A stretch of 38,194 nt of DNA from Candidatus Babelota bacterium. GTDB taxonomy: Bacteria > Babelota > Babeliae > Babelales > JABDEC01. Under the pieces are notes generated by a model, which was not told the origin of the DNA, did no database searches, and saw nothing but the letters and a program-made list of their open reading frames with translations. The stretch's first letter is position 1. Every line of letters begins with the position of its first letter. Shown piece by piece: positions 8,301 to 15,869 of the stretch. The stretch covers positions 1 through 38,194 of the forward strand of contig JABDFA010000001.1 of assembly GCA_013286795.1 (NCBI GenBank), read 5' to 3'. The translations under genes were made by a program, and so were the position numbers.

Positions 8301-8954
8301 ATGAAAACTTTAAAATATTTTTTAATTTTAATTTTATTTTCGGTGAAATTAGAATGCATGACTCATGACGAGCTTGCTAATCATTTATTGCGTGGGATGG
8401 CTTTTAATGATACTGAATTAGTGCAAAAAGTGATAGATAAAGGTAATAACGAAGTTCTAAAATTCTCTTTAATACAAGCTGCCTCTATTAGGAAGATAAA
8501 AACTCAAATACTGGATATGTTATTAAAAGCAGGGGCTGATATTGAAGCTAAAGATGATAATAACCATATGCCACTTCTTAGAGCAATTGTGGCAGAAAAT
8601 ATTGGGGTAATTAAATTTTTAATTAAACAGGGTGTTAATGTTAATAGACGTATTAATGGTGATAGTATTTTAGCATGCGCCATAAATTCAAATAACGTAT
8701 CAATTGTTAAATTGTTGGTAGAAAATGGTGCTGATATATTTATTCCTGCCTTTTTTCATTTACTACCAATTGATTATGCCAAGATGCGTAAAAGTTCTGA
8801 GATAATAAAATATTTAGAATTGAAACGGGTGAATATAATGAGAAGATTAAGAAAGAAGGGGGTAGTTTTGGAATTATATATCCCAGTAACTGCTTTGGTG
8901 GAATTAGTTTTAGGATATTTGGGTTCAGATTTTGGTCCAAGGAAAAGAATTTAA
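8301..8954 (+). CDS. Secreted ankyrin protein with lost tail (cluster gene 5)
   Basis: About 217 residues. The ATG at 8301 (MKTLKYFLILILFSVKLEC signal peptide) fits the conserved linker GAAAGCAATATCT; an upstream in-frame start at 8274 would overlap gene 4. Ankyrin units include LLKAGADIEAKDDNNHMPLL, FLIKQGVNVNRRINGDSIL and LLVENGADIFI. The F-box-like segment YIPVTALVELVLGYLGSDF is present. The protein then stops at GPRKRI, so the basic-cysteine-CaaX tail of the other copies is missing. The stop lies 26 bp before the palindromic element at 8981, which suggests the 3' end was lost or decayed there. Confidence 0.85.
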   Translation: MKTLKYFLILILFSVKLECMTHDELANHLLRGMAFNDTELVQKVIDKGNNEVLKFSLIQAASIRKIKTQILDMLLKAGADIEAKDDNNHMPLLRAIVAENIGVIKFLIKQGVNVNRRINGDSILACAINSNNVSIVKLLVENGADIFIPAFFHLLPIDYAKMRKSSEIIKYLELKRVNIMRRLRKKGVVLELYIPVTALVELVLGYLGSDFGPRKRI

Positions 8955-8980
8955 AAATAATCAAGACCAAATATGGGAGA

Positions 8981-9050
8981 ACCATTCGACTCTGTCTTCG
9001 ACTCGCGTAAACGCTCGCTCAGACATCGCTCAGGTCGAACGGAGAGTGGG
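8981..9050 (+). repeat. Palindromic element, copy 4 (right of ankyrin cluster)
   Basis: The order is ACCATTCGACTCTGTC, CTTCGACTC, hairpin GCGT-AA-ACGC, CTCGCTCAGACATCGCTCAG, then GTCGAACGGAGAGTGGG and a T-run (9052-9058). It is inverted relative to copy 3 at 5251-5319. It lies between convergent genes, so with its T-run it could serve as a terminator for the ankyrin operon. Confidence 0.8.
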
Positions 9051-9076
9051 ATTTTTTTGGTCTCAGATTGTTATAT

Positions 9077-9586
9077 CTAAAATGCAAGAGAGTTTATTTT
9101 GGAGAGAACTTCTTTTGTAAGTTCAAAAAATATTAAATATTTTGTAAATGCGCCTACTGTTGAATCAGCATATACTCCTGCATAAGATAACATTGAATCT
9201 ATTCTTTTATTAACTTTTATTAAGTCATCTTCATAATCATCTTCATCGTAACGATTTTTGTTTGAATTCTTAGATCTGGACAATTTATGCATACTATCTA
9301 TTAAATATAATCCGCATGAATTAGCAAATGTTTTTAAAGCTACAGTTGTTAGATTGTGATTTCCAGATTTAAGTGCATCTATACAGGCTAAAAATAGACC
9401 AGAAGAGAATGCATTTTCTGACTCGGTTATTTTATCCCAGTAATATAATTGAGTATTTAATATAATCCCGGAAATTAGAGGTAAAGCTAATATAGTAAGA
9501 TGATTATTTTGGTGTAAATCAAGATTATTTATAACTGGTTGTGTTAATTTGGGAATTAATAAGCAAAGAAATAAAATCTTTTTCAT
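9077..9586 (-). CDS. Secreted or membrane protein of unknown function
   Basis: Not recognised; 169 residues. It has a signal peptide (MKKILFLCLLIPKLTQPV), a second hydrophobic stretch around residues 31-46, and a weaker one near the C-terminus. Between them is an acidic, Lys-rich loop (RYDEDDYEDDLIKVNKR). AAAGGA lies 5 nt before the ATG. It lies between two palindromic elements and is convergent with the ankyrin cluster. No domain or catalytic motif is visible. Confidence 0.7.
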   Translation of the reverse strand: MKKILFLCLLIPKLTQPVINNLDLHQNNHLTILALPLISGIILNTQLYYWDKITESENAFSSGLFLACIDALKSGNHNLTTVALKTFANSCGLYLIDSMHKLSRSKNSNKNRYDEDDYEDDLIKVNKRIDSMLSYAGVYADSTVGAFTKYLIFFELTKEVLSKINSLAF

Positions 9587-9604
9587 AGAATCCTTTTTTT
9601 ATTA

Positions 9605-9650
9605 CCCATTCGACTTCGTGCTACGCACTTCGCTCAGGGTGACTGGGGCT
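9605..9650. repeat. Palindromic intergenic element, copy 5
   Basis: CCCATTCGACTTC, centre GTGC-TAC-GCAC, then TTCGCTCAGGGTGACTGGGG. It lies between the end of mutS and the start of the 169-residue gene. Compared with copy 2 the two hairpin arms are swapped, so base pairing is preserved. Confidence 0.78.
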
Positions 9651-9670
9651 GAACCCTTTTTTTAAAAACA

Positions 9671-12256
9671 TTAAATCATTTTTTTTATTTCCCACAAGAG
9701 ATCAAAAGATTTTTTTGGAGAAAGGTCGTTATAGTCAATATTTTTAAGTTCAGAAATTATTTTGTTATTTTTTTCAAGTTCTAATTCTAGAGTTTTTATT
9801 TTTTCATCATCCTTCGACTGCGTGCTTCGCACTTCCCTCAGGATGACCGGGGACGAAGGTATAAAGAAGCTTTCTGTGGGTCTGTTGTTTAATAAATTTG
9901 TTAATATTTCTTCAGAACGAGTTATAACTGATTTAGGTAAACTTGCAAGCTTGGCAACTTCAATGCCAAAGCTGCCATTAGAGGAGCCTTTTATGATTTT
10001 ATGTAAAAATAGAATCCCAGTTTCTGTTTTTTTGCTTGCTGTATGGTAAGGAACAATACCAGGAAATTTATTATGTAATTCTGTTAACTCATGATAATGG
10101 GTTGCAAATAAACATCTTGCTTTAATATTAGTGTAAATGTGTTCGACAACAGCTTGGGCAATGGCAAGACCATCAAATGTGCTGGTGCCTCTGCCAACTT
10201 CATCTAATATAACAAGGCTTTTATCTGTTGCTTGGTTGCAAATATTGGCAGTTTCTTCCATCTCAACCAAGAATGTACTTTTACCTTCTGCTAAATTATC
10301 TCCGGCTCCAATCCTAGTAAAAATTCTGTCAAGTATGGGCAAAGACGCTAGTTTGGCTGGTACAAATGATCCACATTGAGCCATTATACATATTAAAGCA
10401 ACTTGGCGTAAATAAGTTGATTTACCTCCCATATTTGGTCCGGTTACAATCCACAATGATTCATCATTAGTAAGATATGTAGAGTTTGGAATGAAACTTT
10501 TAGATAAAATATTTTCAATTATTGGGTGTCTGCCATCTTCTATTAAAATATCTTTATTATCATTAAATGTTGGTCTAATGTAACTATTTTCATATGCGAT
10601 ATTTGCAAAACCTATTATTGCATCTAAGTTGGCCAAAGCATTAGCAACTTTACGTAAATCTGTGACATATTCATTTACTGCTGATTTTATTTTTTCAAAA
10701 ACTTGTTGTTCTGCAAATGTAATCTCATTTCTTGCTTTTTCTATCTCTAATTGAAGTTTTTGTAATTCTGGAGTTATATATCTTTCTTTTCCGGAAAGTG
10801 TTTGACTACGTATAAATCTTTCTGGAACCAGAGATAAATTTGTTTTTGTAATTTCTATATAATACCCATGGACTTGATTATATCTTATTTTTAATGAATT
10901 TATTCCTGTTAAGTTTTGTTCTTGTTCTTCTAATTTTAATATTTTGTTATTACTGTTTTCTACTAATTCTCTTAAATTATCTAAATTTTTGTCAAAGCCG
11001 GTTTTAATAATCCAGTTTTTGACAAAATCTTCATTTAATGATTGTTCTAATAATTTTTGTAAACTTGAAAAATCTCGAAATTTTGATTCTATTATTTTAA
11101 AAAAATCTATATTTATAGATGATAAAATATTTTTGATCTCAGGCGATATGCTAAGAGTCTTGCTGAGTGCAAGATAGTCACTTAGTTGTGCTTTATGTAA
11201 AGATATTCTACCAATAACTCTTTCAAAATCTCCTATTTGTGATAATAGTGAAATTAATTTATCTTTTACAAAGATATTTTTAATTAAATATTCTACTGCA
11301 TCTTGTCTTTGAGTTATAGTTTCATGTTTTATTAATGGTCTTACTATCCATTTTTTGATCATTCTAGAGCCCATTGGAGTTGATGCTTTATCAAGTAGAT
11401 CAAATAGACTGTTTTTAATAGTTCCATCAACGTTATTTTTTGTTAATTCTAGATTTTTTTGAGTAGAAGCATCAATTATTAAAAAGTCTTCTGGTTTATA
11501 GAAATTTATTTTTTTAAATTGATCAAGAGATTCTTGTTGGTTTTTTTTTAAATATAAATAAAAATTTAAAGTTGCTAAATTTATTGCCTGTTCATTTGAT
11601 AAGTTAGGGTTTATTTTTTGTGTCCAATCCTTAAACTGCTCATCTGTTACATTATTACACTCTTGTAAAGTTGCAAAATAACCTAAACCTTTAAAATACG
11701 CTTCAATTTGTTTGCCAGCCTTATTATTTGGGATTAAGATTTCATCTGGAAAAAATCTGGTTAGCTCTGATTCTAAGGCTTTATATGCTTGGGGGGGTAT
11801 AAATGTTGCAAAAAGTTGTGCTGTTAAAAGCTCTCCAAAAAGTAGCCCCCACTTTTCTGCTGTAGGAAAAAAAGAAAAAAGGTAGGATGCAGATTTTTCA
11901 TTTAATAGTTTAGAATCTGTTAATGTTCCTGGAGTTAAAACCTGTTTTACCCCTCTTCTTACCACTTTGCCCGGTACGGCCTCTTCAAGTTGGTTGCAGA
12001 TTGCTACTTTAAAACCTGCTTTAATTAATTTAATTAAATAATGATCCAATGAATGTACAGGCACTCCGCAAAGAGGTATAGGTTCTCCATTTACATTACC
12101 TCTTTTTGTTAATGTAATTCCTAAAAATGAAGAGGCTTTTTTTGCATCATCAAAAAAAAGTTCATAGAAATCACCTACTTGAAAGAAAAGGAATGAATCT
12201 TTGTATTCAGCTTTAATTTCAAAATATTGTTTCATCAATGGAGTTGGTTGAGTCAT
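9671..12256 (-). CDS. mutS: DNA mismatch repair protein MutS
   Basis: Product recognises base mismatches and starts methyl-independent or MutL-dependent repair in the cytosol. The 861-residue length is normal. The mismatch-reading Phe-x-Glu motif is Phe30-Tyr-Glu32 in QVGDFYELF. The ATPase has Walker A GPNMGGKS (about 605-612), the block RIGAGDNLAEGKSTF, and Walker B LVILDEVGRGTSTFDG. All core motifs look intact. Residues about 800-815 (SSPVILREVRSTQSK) are encoded by an in-frame palindromic element (9809-9859), placed in the variable linker before the C-terminal helices. The gene starts 9 nt after an ankyrin gene and is probably co-transcribed with two of them; no Shine-Dalgarno sequence is evident. 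Confidence 0.95.
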   Translation of the reverse strand: MTQPTPLMKQYFEIKAEYKDSFLFFQVGDFYELFFDDAKKASSFLGITLTKRGNVNGEPIPLCGVPVHSLDHYLIKLIKAGFKVAICNQLEEAVPGKVVRRGVKQVLTPGTLTDSKLLNEKSASYLFSFFPTAEKWGLLFGELLTAQLFATFIPPQAYKALESELTRFFPDEILIPNNKAGKQIEAYFKGLGYFATLQECNNVTDEQFKDWTQKINPNLSNEQAINLATLNFYLYLKKNQQESLDQFKKINFYKPEDFLIIDASTQKNLELTKNNVDGTIKNSLFDLLDKASTPMGSRMIKKWIVRPLIKHETITQRQDAVEYLIKNIFVKDKLISLLSQIGDFERVIGRISLHKAQLSDYLALSKTLSISPEIKNILSSINIDFFKIIESKFRDFSSLQKLLEQSLNEDFVKNWIIKTGFDKNLDNLRELVENSNNKILKLEEQEQNLTGINSLKIRYNQVHGYYIEITKTNLSLVPERFIRSQTLSGKERYITPELQKLQLEIEKARNEITFAEQQVFEKIKSAVNEYVTDLRKVANALANLDAIIGFANIAYENSYIRPTFNDNKDILIEDGRHPIIENILSKSFIPNSTYLTNDESLWIVTGPNMGGKSTYLRQVALICIMAQCGSFVPAKLASLPILDRIFTRIGAGDNLAEGKSTFLVEMEETANICNQATDKSLVILDEVGRGTSTFDGLAIAQAVVEHIYTNIKARCLFATHYHELTELHNKFPGIVPYHTASKKTETGILFLHKIIKGSSNGSFGIEVAKLASLPKSVITRSEEILTNLLNNRPTESFFIPSSPVILREVRSTQSKDDEKIKTLELELEKNNKIISELKNIDYNDLSPKKSFDLLWEIKKMI
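9809..9859. repeat. Palindromic element inside mutS, copy 6
   Basis: TCCTTCGACTGC, centre GTGC-TTC-GCAC, then TTCCCTCAGGATGACCGGGG and ACGAAGG. The ends CCTTCG and CGAAGG are inverted. The element keeps the mutS frame open and contributes about 16 codons. It matches the arms of copies 2 and 5. Confidence 0.82.
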
Positions 12257-12265
12257 TTTAATTTT

Positions 12266-13000
12266 TCAAATAATATATTCGCATACAATATTGTTTAACA
12301 CTGTAGGTAGTATATCTGATTCCTCTAGTTTATCCAAAACCTTTTGTTTGTGGGAGCAATAAACTTTTTGTAATTTTTCATTTATTTCTTTATCACGTAT
12401 TCTAAATTTATATGTTTCTTTAGTATCAGCTCCATAAGCTAAAAGTAATTCTATGAATTCTAATACTTGATCTATATTGTGATTGCTCCATCTAAGATGT
12501 TCGTTATGATCTAAAAAATACAATATTCTATCTAGAATTGAGGATCCCCTATAAATATGGTTTATATCTGCTCCATTTTCAATTAAAACTTGCATCATTT
12601 CTAATTGCGCACCACCATGGTATCCCTTCCAGGGTATTAAGTTTACGGATTGGTTAAGTGGGGTTCCTTCGTTAGAATTAAGAAAATTTAAGTCTATATT
12701 TTTAATTTTTAATAATTCTTTTAGACATTTTACGGCTTCTTGTCTTACGCAAAGATGCAAAATAGAGCCTTCATTATAAATATTACTGTGATTAAAATGA
12801 TGAAGCATGTTTACATTTTGGTTAATTAGATCTTTTATTGTTTCTGCATCATCGTCCCAAATCGCTCTAATTATAGTTCCTCTATTATCTTTTTCTATTT
12901 TTTTGAAATCAGCCATTTCTACGGACATAGAATAAAGTCTCGAATGGGCTGATAATAAAAATAAAAAAAAATAAATTTTATTTTTCAAAAAGATATTCAT
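12266..13000 (-). CDS. Secreted ankyrin-repeat protein upstream of mutS
   Basis: About 244 residues. The ATG at 13000 begins the signal peptide MNIFLKNKIYFFLFLLSAHS; an in-frame ATG at 13021 would add seven residues. Neither has a clear ribosome binding site. Both overlap the end of the preceding ankyrin gene, so translation may be coupled. Ankyrin units are recognisable around GSILHLCVRQEAVKCLKELL and VLIENGADINHIYRGSSIL, and a further unit ends LLLAYGADTKE. The extreme C-terminus (DILPTVLNNIVCEYII) has the LP...L..I..Y spacing of an F-box start helix, like the poxvirus PRANC layout. No CaaX tail is present. Confidence 0.82.
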   Translation of the reverse strand: MNIFLKNKIYFFLFLLSAHSRLYSMSVEMADFKKIEKDNRGTIIRAIWDDDAETIKDLINQNVNMLHHFNHSNIYNEGSILHLCVRQEAVKCLKELLKIKNIDLNFLNSNEGTPLNQSVNLIPWKGYHGGAQLEMMQVLIENGADINHIYRGSSILDRILYFLDHNEHLRWSNHNIDQVLEFIELLLAYGADTKETYKFRIRDKEINEKLQKVYCSHKQKVLDKLEESDILPTVLNNIVCEYII

Positions 13001-13739
13001 GTATAAGTGTATTAAGTACATCTGGTAAAATATCTATCTCTTTTAATTTGTTTTTAACATTTATTTTATGTTCTAAGTAAGCTCTTTTTAAGATAACTTT
13101 TAACTCTTCATTGTCACCAAATTGGAAGAATTTTGCTCCATCTTTATTAATAATTTCTGGATCTGATCCATATTCTAACAACAGTTTTGCTATTTCTGCG
13201 CATTCTAAAAGTTTATTGTCATCATATTGTACACCGCTGTTATATAGTAAAAATAATAGTGATTGATCTTTTTGATTTTCTACACTTGCGTCAGCTCCAT
13301 GGATTAGGAGATTATTTATTGTAGATGCTTTTGCACCAGCGAGTCTGAATATGTAAATATACAATATATTATAATTCCTGTTTATGCGGCGCACAGAAAC
13401 CTTTAAGTTTATATTAATATCTTTTTGTTTTAGAAGTTCTTTTAAACATTCTTCATGATAATTCCAAGCGCAATACATTAATGCTGAAAACCCATCATAC
13501 CAATCATCTTTCTTTTTTGTAACAGCGTTATAATCTGCGCCTTTTTTAATAAGATCTTTTAATTTTTCAATTTCATCTATATATGGTTGATTTAATAATG
13601 CTAATAGTTGTGTATTACCATTTTCATCTAGAGCCTCAAGATCTGTTTTAACCTCCATTGAGGTCATTGATGATAATTTAGTTTGAAAAAACAGAATTAA
13701 AGCAAATAATACTTTTTGTGAGATTTTTCTTATCGACAT
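12978..13739 (-). CDS. Secreted ankyrin-repeat protein, first gene of the mutS operon
   Basis: 253 residues. Signal peptide MSIRKISQKVLFALILFFQ is followed by ankyrin units (DENGNTQLLALLNQPY, LIKKGADYNAVTKKKDDWYD, FSALMYCAWNYHEECLKELL, LLIHGADASVENQKDQSLLF, LLLEYGSDPEIINKDG). The C-terminus DILPDVLNTLIHEYLFEK is nearly the same F-box-like helix as in the next gene. AGGA lies 6 nt before the ATG, and a good promoter lies at 13780-13808. The 3' end overlaps the next ankyrin gene. The two are clear paralogues of each other and more distant from the CaaX cluster. Confidence 0.85.
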   Translation of the reverse strand: MSIRKISQKVLFALILFFQTKLSSMTSMEVKTDLEALDENGNTQLLALLNQPYIDEIEKLKDLIKKGADYNAVTKKKDDWYDGFSALMYCAWNYHEECLKELLKQKDININLKVSVRRINRNYNILYIYIFRLAGAKASTINNLLIHGADASVENQKDQSLLFLLYNSGVQYDDNKLLECAEIAKLLLEYGSDPEIINKDGAKFFQFGDNEELKVILKRAYLEHKINVKNKLKEIDILPDVLNTLIHEYLFEK

Positions 13740-13779
13740 TACTGGTCCTGCAATAAATTTAAAAGTTTAATTATTTTAT

Positions 13780-13808
13780 AATATACAGAACCAGAAATAA
13801 CTTTTCAA
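13780..13808 (-). promoter_or_regulatory. Promoter of the ankyrin-ankyrin-mutS operon
   Basis: On the minus strand TTGAAA (13803-13808) and TATATT (13780-13785) are separated by 17 nt, about 40 nt before the ATG at 13739. It lies just past the stop codon of the gene ending at 13810, so the mutS transcript can start independently of it. Confidence 0.6.
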
Positions 13809-13809
13809 T

Positions 13810-15321
13810 TTAAAGTGCTAAACTTGCTAAAAGTTTTTCATGAGATAAAATAACTTCTCTGCCCTTGCGAAGGTGTAAGTTATCATATTCTTCTAAAGCT
13901 TGTGTAAATCTGTTTATAATTTGTTGCTGCTTACCATTAAGGTTTTGTTTAAATCTATCAACATTAATTAGTTCTAGCATTTTATATAGACCATGTTTTT
14001 TAGCATTAATATATACTTGATCTTTATCCAAACCAAATTCAGATAATAATTGATCCCAAATTGATGATATGTTGTGTGGAACGTGTTCGCATTGAATTCC
14101 ACTTTGGTCATTAGCACCTTGAGCTATAAATCTTCTATGCATTGAACCTATTAAATGGTAAGCATGTTCCATAACGTCACTTATACTATTTATTCCTCGA
14201 TCTTCAGGCTTGATAAACATAGTACCAGATTGAAGTTGACCAAATAATATGTGAAACTTATCATCTTGAAAGCATAGGTTTCGACGTAATTCATGTGGTA
14301 TATCTAGCCCATATTTTGGCATATCTGGCATTTCATGAAAATGGGAGGATTTGATTTTTCCAGATCTGTCATAAATTCCAGGGCATTTACTTATATAATT
14401 AAAGATCTTATTATCTTTATCTTCTAGTCTAATGGTTCCGCGTTCAAAACTTTGTCCCTTTGTAGAGCATAGTGCATAAAAATGCCAGAAAAGTTGAACC
14501 ACATTTTTAAGATAATCTCCTTGAATAGATTCATTATTAAATATTTTTCTTAAAATAACCTTTCCGTCATTCCAAGGACCTACTTTGTAAGCTGAATTTA
14601 ACTTTTCCTGTAAACCCTTTAATCTATTGAATGAAATGTCTTCCTGTTCAATTTTTTGATCAAATGATTGATCTAGTTTTTTTAGTTTCTCTTTCCAGTC
14701 TTGATAATTATCAACTAGTTTTTGATAGTTTGAATGGTTTGGATTACTAATTACTGGTATAATCTGTTCTTCTAAAGTTTGCAGAACTATATCATCACCT
14801 TCAAATAGCTCTTTATCTTCTAGTTCTTCTAGTAATTGTTGTCTTTTTAAAGCGATTTTTTGCTTAACTTGAGCAATAATATTAGCTGTTTTTTCTCTTT
14901 TTTGTGCTTCTTGAGCTGCTATAGTTTGTAATATTTGGTCATTTTCAGCGTTTTTATCTTTTATATACGTAGCAAATTTTGCTAATACTTTAATATTTTC
15001 TTCATAGATATTACTTTTTATACTGTTATCTACAGCTGTTGCAAGGTTTGCATCGTTACAATCACCATCAGCTTCCGCATTATATTTTTGCTCATCTTGA
15101 AAGTTTTTGTTGAGTTCAACTATGTCATTTGCTTTAGTAGTATAATATTTCCATAATTTCCAGGTTACTAAACCTGCAGTAGCTATTGCTCCTGCACTTA
15201 AAACATATTTTTTTACATTTTTGTTTGAGCTAATTGAGCTCCAGAAGCTCATTGCATGAGTTAAGTTTATGTTGCCAATTATTAAAATTAGACTTAATAA
15301 TGTGATTTTTATATTTTTCAT
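13810..15321 (-). CDS. Secreted coiled-coil protein with unknown C-terminal domain (paralogue A)
   Basis: Not recognised; 503 residues. A signal peptide ends at about Ala23 (NLTHA). A second hydrophobic segment lies at about 39-57. Residues 60-245 are Gln/Glu/Lys-rich and probably coiled coil. Residues from about 247 form a domain shared with the 378-residue protein at 15870-17006. Matching blocks are FHILFGQLQSGTMFIKPEDR, YGLDIPHELRRNLCF, HVPHNISSIWDQLLSEFG and a C-terminal helix GREVILSHEKLL. A consensus promoter (15356-15384) and a GGGGT ribosome site precede the ATG. A membrane-attached surface or effector protein is plausible, but the function is unknown. Confidence 0.8.
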   Translation of the reverse strand: MKNIKITLLSLILIIGNINLTHAMSFWSSISSNKNVKKYVLSAGAIATAGLVTWKLWKYYTTKANDIVELNKNFQDEQKYNAEADGDCNDANLATAVDNSIKSNIYEENIKVLAKFATYIKDKNAENDQILQTIAAQEAQKREKTANIIAQVKQKIALKRQQLLEELEDKELFEGDDIVLQTLEEQIIPVISNPNHSNYQKLVDNYQDWKEKLKKLDQSFDQKIEQEDISFNRLKGLQEKLNSAYKVGPWNDGKVILRKIFNNESIQGDYLKNVVQLFWHFYALCSTKGQSFERGTIRLEDKDNKIFNYISKCPGIYDRSGKIKSSHFHEMPDMPKYGLDIPHELRRNLCFQDDKFHILFGQLQSGTMFIKPEDRGINSISDVMEHAYHLIGSMHRRFIAQGANDQSGIQCEHVPHNISSIWDQLLSEFGLDKDQVYINAKKHGLYKMLELINVDRFKQNLNGKQQQIINRFTQALEEYDNLHLRKGREVILSHEKLLASLAL

Positions 15322-15355
15322 CTATTTTACCCCTATAATTATTAATATACTATAT

Positions 15356-15384
15356 ATTATAATTTCAAACAGGCAATGTGTCAA
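15356..15384 (-). promoter_or_regulatory. Perfect-consensus sigma70 promoter
   Basis: On the minus strand TTGACA (15379-15384), a 17-nt spacer and TATAAT (15356-15361), about 35 nt before the ATG at 15321. Both hexamers match consensus exactly, so this secreted coiled-coil protein is likely highly expressed. The -35 box overlaps the region just after the small ankyrin gene's stop at 15390. Confidence 0.75.
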
Positions 15385-15389
15385 GTGGG

Positions 15390-15833
15390 CTAATTCCAGG
15401 TTAATCCAATTTCTCTTGATTGGACCTTTTTAAACAGATTTACCCCTGTTTTCATCTTTTTTATAAGAAACAGTCTTTTCCTAGCCATAATAAGGGTAAG
15501 TTCAATTTGCTTGTCTTGGGTGTAAAATTTGGCTGTATGACCCCCACTATTTTTTAGGGTTATATCGCAATCATGGTCCAGTAATATATTTACCATTTTA
15601 AGATTATTATTTTTTGAGGCCCACATTAAAGCCGTCCATCCACTATTGCATTGTGCGTTTATATCAGCACCTTTTTTTAGTAAAGTTTCAACTATATCTA
15701 TTTGATCATTTTCAGCTGCATAAATAAGATGGGTTCTGCCCAATTCATCTATTTTGTTTATAGAATCTAGCGACATTCCATGAATTGGATAATAAAATAT
15801 TATATTTATTAAAATTAAAAATAATTTATTCAT
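15390..15833 (-). CDS. Small secreted ankyrin-repeat protein
   Basis: 147 residues. A signal peptide (MNKLFLILINIIFYYPIHG) is followed by about three ankyrin units: DELGRTHLIYAAENDQIDIV, LLKKGADINAQCNSGWTALM and ILLDHDCDITLKNSGGHTA. A short basic C-terminus ends TWN, with no F-box-like helix and no CaaX box. It lies between the two paralogous unknown secreted proteins on the same strand, 36 nt after the upstream one. No Shine-Dalgarno sequence is evident. Its repeats are close to consensus. Confidence 0.85.
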   Translation of the reverse strand: MNKLFLILINIIFYYPIHGMSLDSINKIDELGRTHLIYAAENDQIDIVETLLKKGADINAQCNSGWTALMWASKNNNLKMVNILLDHDCDITLKNSGGHTAKFYTQDKQIELTLIMARKRLFLIKKMKTGVNLFKKVQSREIGLTWN

Positions 15834-15869
15834 TATTTTTAATTTAATTTTTCAAAAGCATTTTAGCAA

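Noticed and set aside
5251..9050. Composite transposon carrying the ankyrin genes
   Set aside because: No transposase, no target-site duplication and no insertion-sequence ends were seen; only the inverted elements are supported.
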